NCBI RefSeq assembly: GCF_000519185.1
Contig: NZ_JAFA01000019.1
Span: 62,001 to 126,000 of the forward strand
DNA from: Paraburkholderia nodosa DSM 21604
GTDB taxonomy: Bacteria > Pseudomonadota > Gammaproteobacteria > Burkholderiales > Burkholderiaceae
Direction of reading: 5' to 3'
Length of the DNA stretch: 64,000 nucleotides
Below the pieces are notes generated by a model, which did not search any database, had not been told where the DNA came from, and saw only the letters and a program-made list of their open reading frames with translations. The translations under genes and the position numbers were made by a program. Of the stretch, positions 63,373-64,000 are shown piece by piece (the first letter of the stretch is position 1; each line of letters starts with the position of its first letter).

Positions 63373-63840
63373 ATGAGAATACGCCTTCCCAACCGCGTGT
63401 CGACGACCCTGTCGACCGCGGCGATCGTTGTACTCGCAACCATCATGCTCGATGCATGCGGCCCGGGCTACGGCTCGTCGGCGGCTTCGTCGACGCCGGA
63501 TACACCGGAAAGCCAGAGCGCCGCAACGCAATCGCAATCGCCATTGGCGAATAGCGCGCGGATAATGCCGCTGCCGACGCCCGACACGAACGCGTCGGCG
63601 AACGCCTCAACGAACACGTCGACAAGCACTTCGACGAACCCGAGCGCCATACCCGCTTATGGCGCGAACGCGGCCACCGCCGCGAACACCGCGAGCGACC
63701 CCGTGCAAGGCGCACAGGCCAGCCTCGCCGCCGACAGCGACCAGATCACGCCGGTCCTGAGCTACGCGCCTGGCGACAGCGCGCAGACCCAGGCCAGCAA
63801 CGGCAACGATTCCAGCAGTCCCGCAACATCCAGCCATTGA
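63373..63840 (+). CDS. exported Ser/Thr/Ala-rich protein, possible lipoprotein
   Basis: 155 residues from the ATG at 63373. A basic start (R-I-R-L-P-N-R) and hydrophobic segment end at L-D-A-C-G-P-G near residue 30; the cysteine could be a lipidation site, although Asp at -2 is unusual for a lipobox. The rest is low complexity, rich in Ser, Thr, Asn and Ala with N-A-S-T-N-T-S-T-S runs, as expected of a disordered periplasmic or surface linker. No known domain. It precedes the Tat-signal gene by 78 bases, same strand. Confidence 0.65.
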   Translation: MRIRLPNRVSTTLSTAAIVVLATIMLDACGPGYGSSAASSTPDTPESQSAATQSQSPLANSARIMPLPTPDTNASANASTNTSTSTSTNPSAIPAYGANAATAANTASDPVQGAQASLAADSDQITPVLSYAPGDSAQTQASNGNDSSSPATSSH

Positions 63841-63918
63841 AGCATTGCACCTGCGTGCCCTTGTGCGAGTACGCCGTCGGGCACGACACTCCAACCCCAA
63901 GCAGAAAGGTGAGCAACA

Positions 63919-64000
63919 ATGACGTCAAACAGCCGTCGCCGTTTCCTGCAGACCGTCGCGCAATCGGGCGCCGCCGCCGCAGCGATGACCGTTCTTCCCG
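63919..64000 (+). CDS. Tat-exported protein, N-terminal part only
   Basis: 27 residues are visible before the window ends. AAAGGTGAG precedes the ATG. The start has S-R-R-R-F-L-Q followed by an Ala-rich hydrophobic stretch, a twin-arginine signal. In Burkholderiales this opening is common on phospholipase C/acid phosphatase-type enzymes and other cofactor-bearing periplasmic enzymes; the sequence present does not decide which. Confidence 0.75.
   Translation, partial: MTSNSRRRFLQTVAQSGAAAAAMTVLP

Overview
The window is chromosomal DNA of high G+C content from a beta-proteobacterium of the Burkholderia/Paraburkholderia/Caballeronia group. The evidence is the gene style: Burkholderia-type porins ending in HRF, a DUF3348/DUF802/OmpA/DUF2894 operon, dbpA, aroG, zwf, several CaiB/BaiF and LysR paralogues, and an integrase of the DUF3701 kind. 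This assignment comes from family knowledge, not from a database search.

Region 1 (1-24991) is a catabolic cluster for an unidentified carboxylic acid. It holds four class III CoA-transferases, an acyl-CoA dehydrogenase, a MaoC protein, a thiolase-fold protein without the usual nucleophilic cysteine paired with a DUF35 zinc-ribbon/OB protein, an aldehyde dehydrogenase, a branched-chain-type ABC transporter (livFGMH with no livK), an acetyl-CoA hydrolase/transferase-like enzyme, an aromatic-acid-type MFS carrier, a divergent SDR, a porin and three LysR regulators. A consistent reading is uptake, CoA activation, dehydrogenation, hydration, then a retro-aldol cleavage (Ltp2/DUF35-like) to an aldehyde or ketone plus a short acyl-CoA, with the aldehyde oxidised by the ALDH. 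A chemotaxis receptor closes the region.

Region 2 (about 25.0-39.2 kb) is an accessory island, visibly richer in A+T apart from its integrase. It contains three HEPN-type genes (one AbiV-like), a DUF3701 tyrosine recombinase preceded by a dif-like 28-bp palindrome (11-6-11), a complete QatABCD anti-phage operon, a short reading frame, and a fusion of a phosphoribosyltransferase-like domain with a TOPRIM-like domain that appears to head the Qat transcription unit. An HNH endonuclease with three cysteine-rich repeats follows. Its right edge is marked by two near-identical direct repeats just before the promoter of a PadR gene.

Region 3 (39.2-64 kb) is mostly core genome: a PadR/siderophore-interacting protein/MFS group, a porin, dbpA, a DsbA-family oxidoreductase, a four-gene operon whose two central genes form a ZorA/ZorB-like (MotA/MotB-like) pair with a long repeat-bearing tail, aroG, a sterol-desaturase-family hydroxylase, a beta-propeller protein, an Nramp transporter, zwf, a MarR regulator facing a zinc alcohol dehydrogenase, a TPR-glycosyltransferase protein and several small proteins. 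The window ends inside a Tat-signal-bearing gene.

The points most worth following are the PRTase-TOPRIM/Qat operon, the Zorya-like operon in what looks like core genome, the dif-like palindrome, and the Cys-less thiolase/DUF35 pair. No tRNA, rRNA or CRISPR array was seen.
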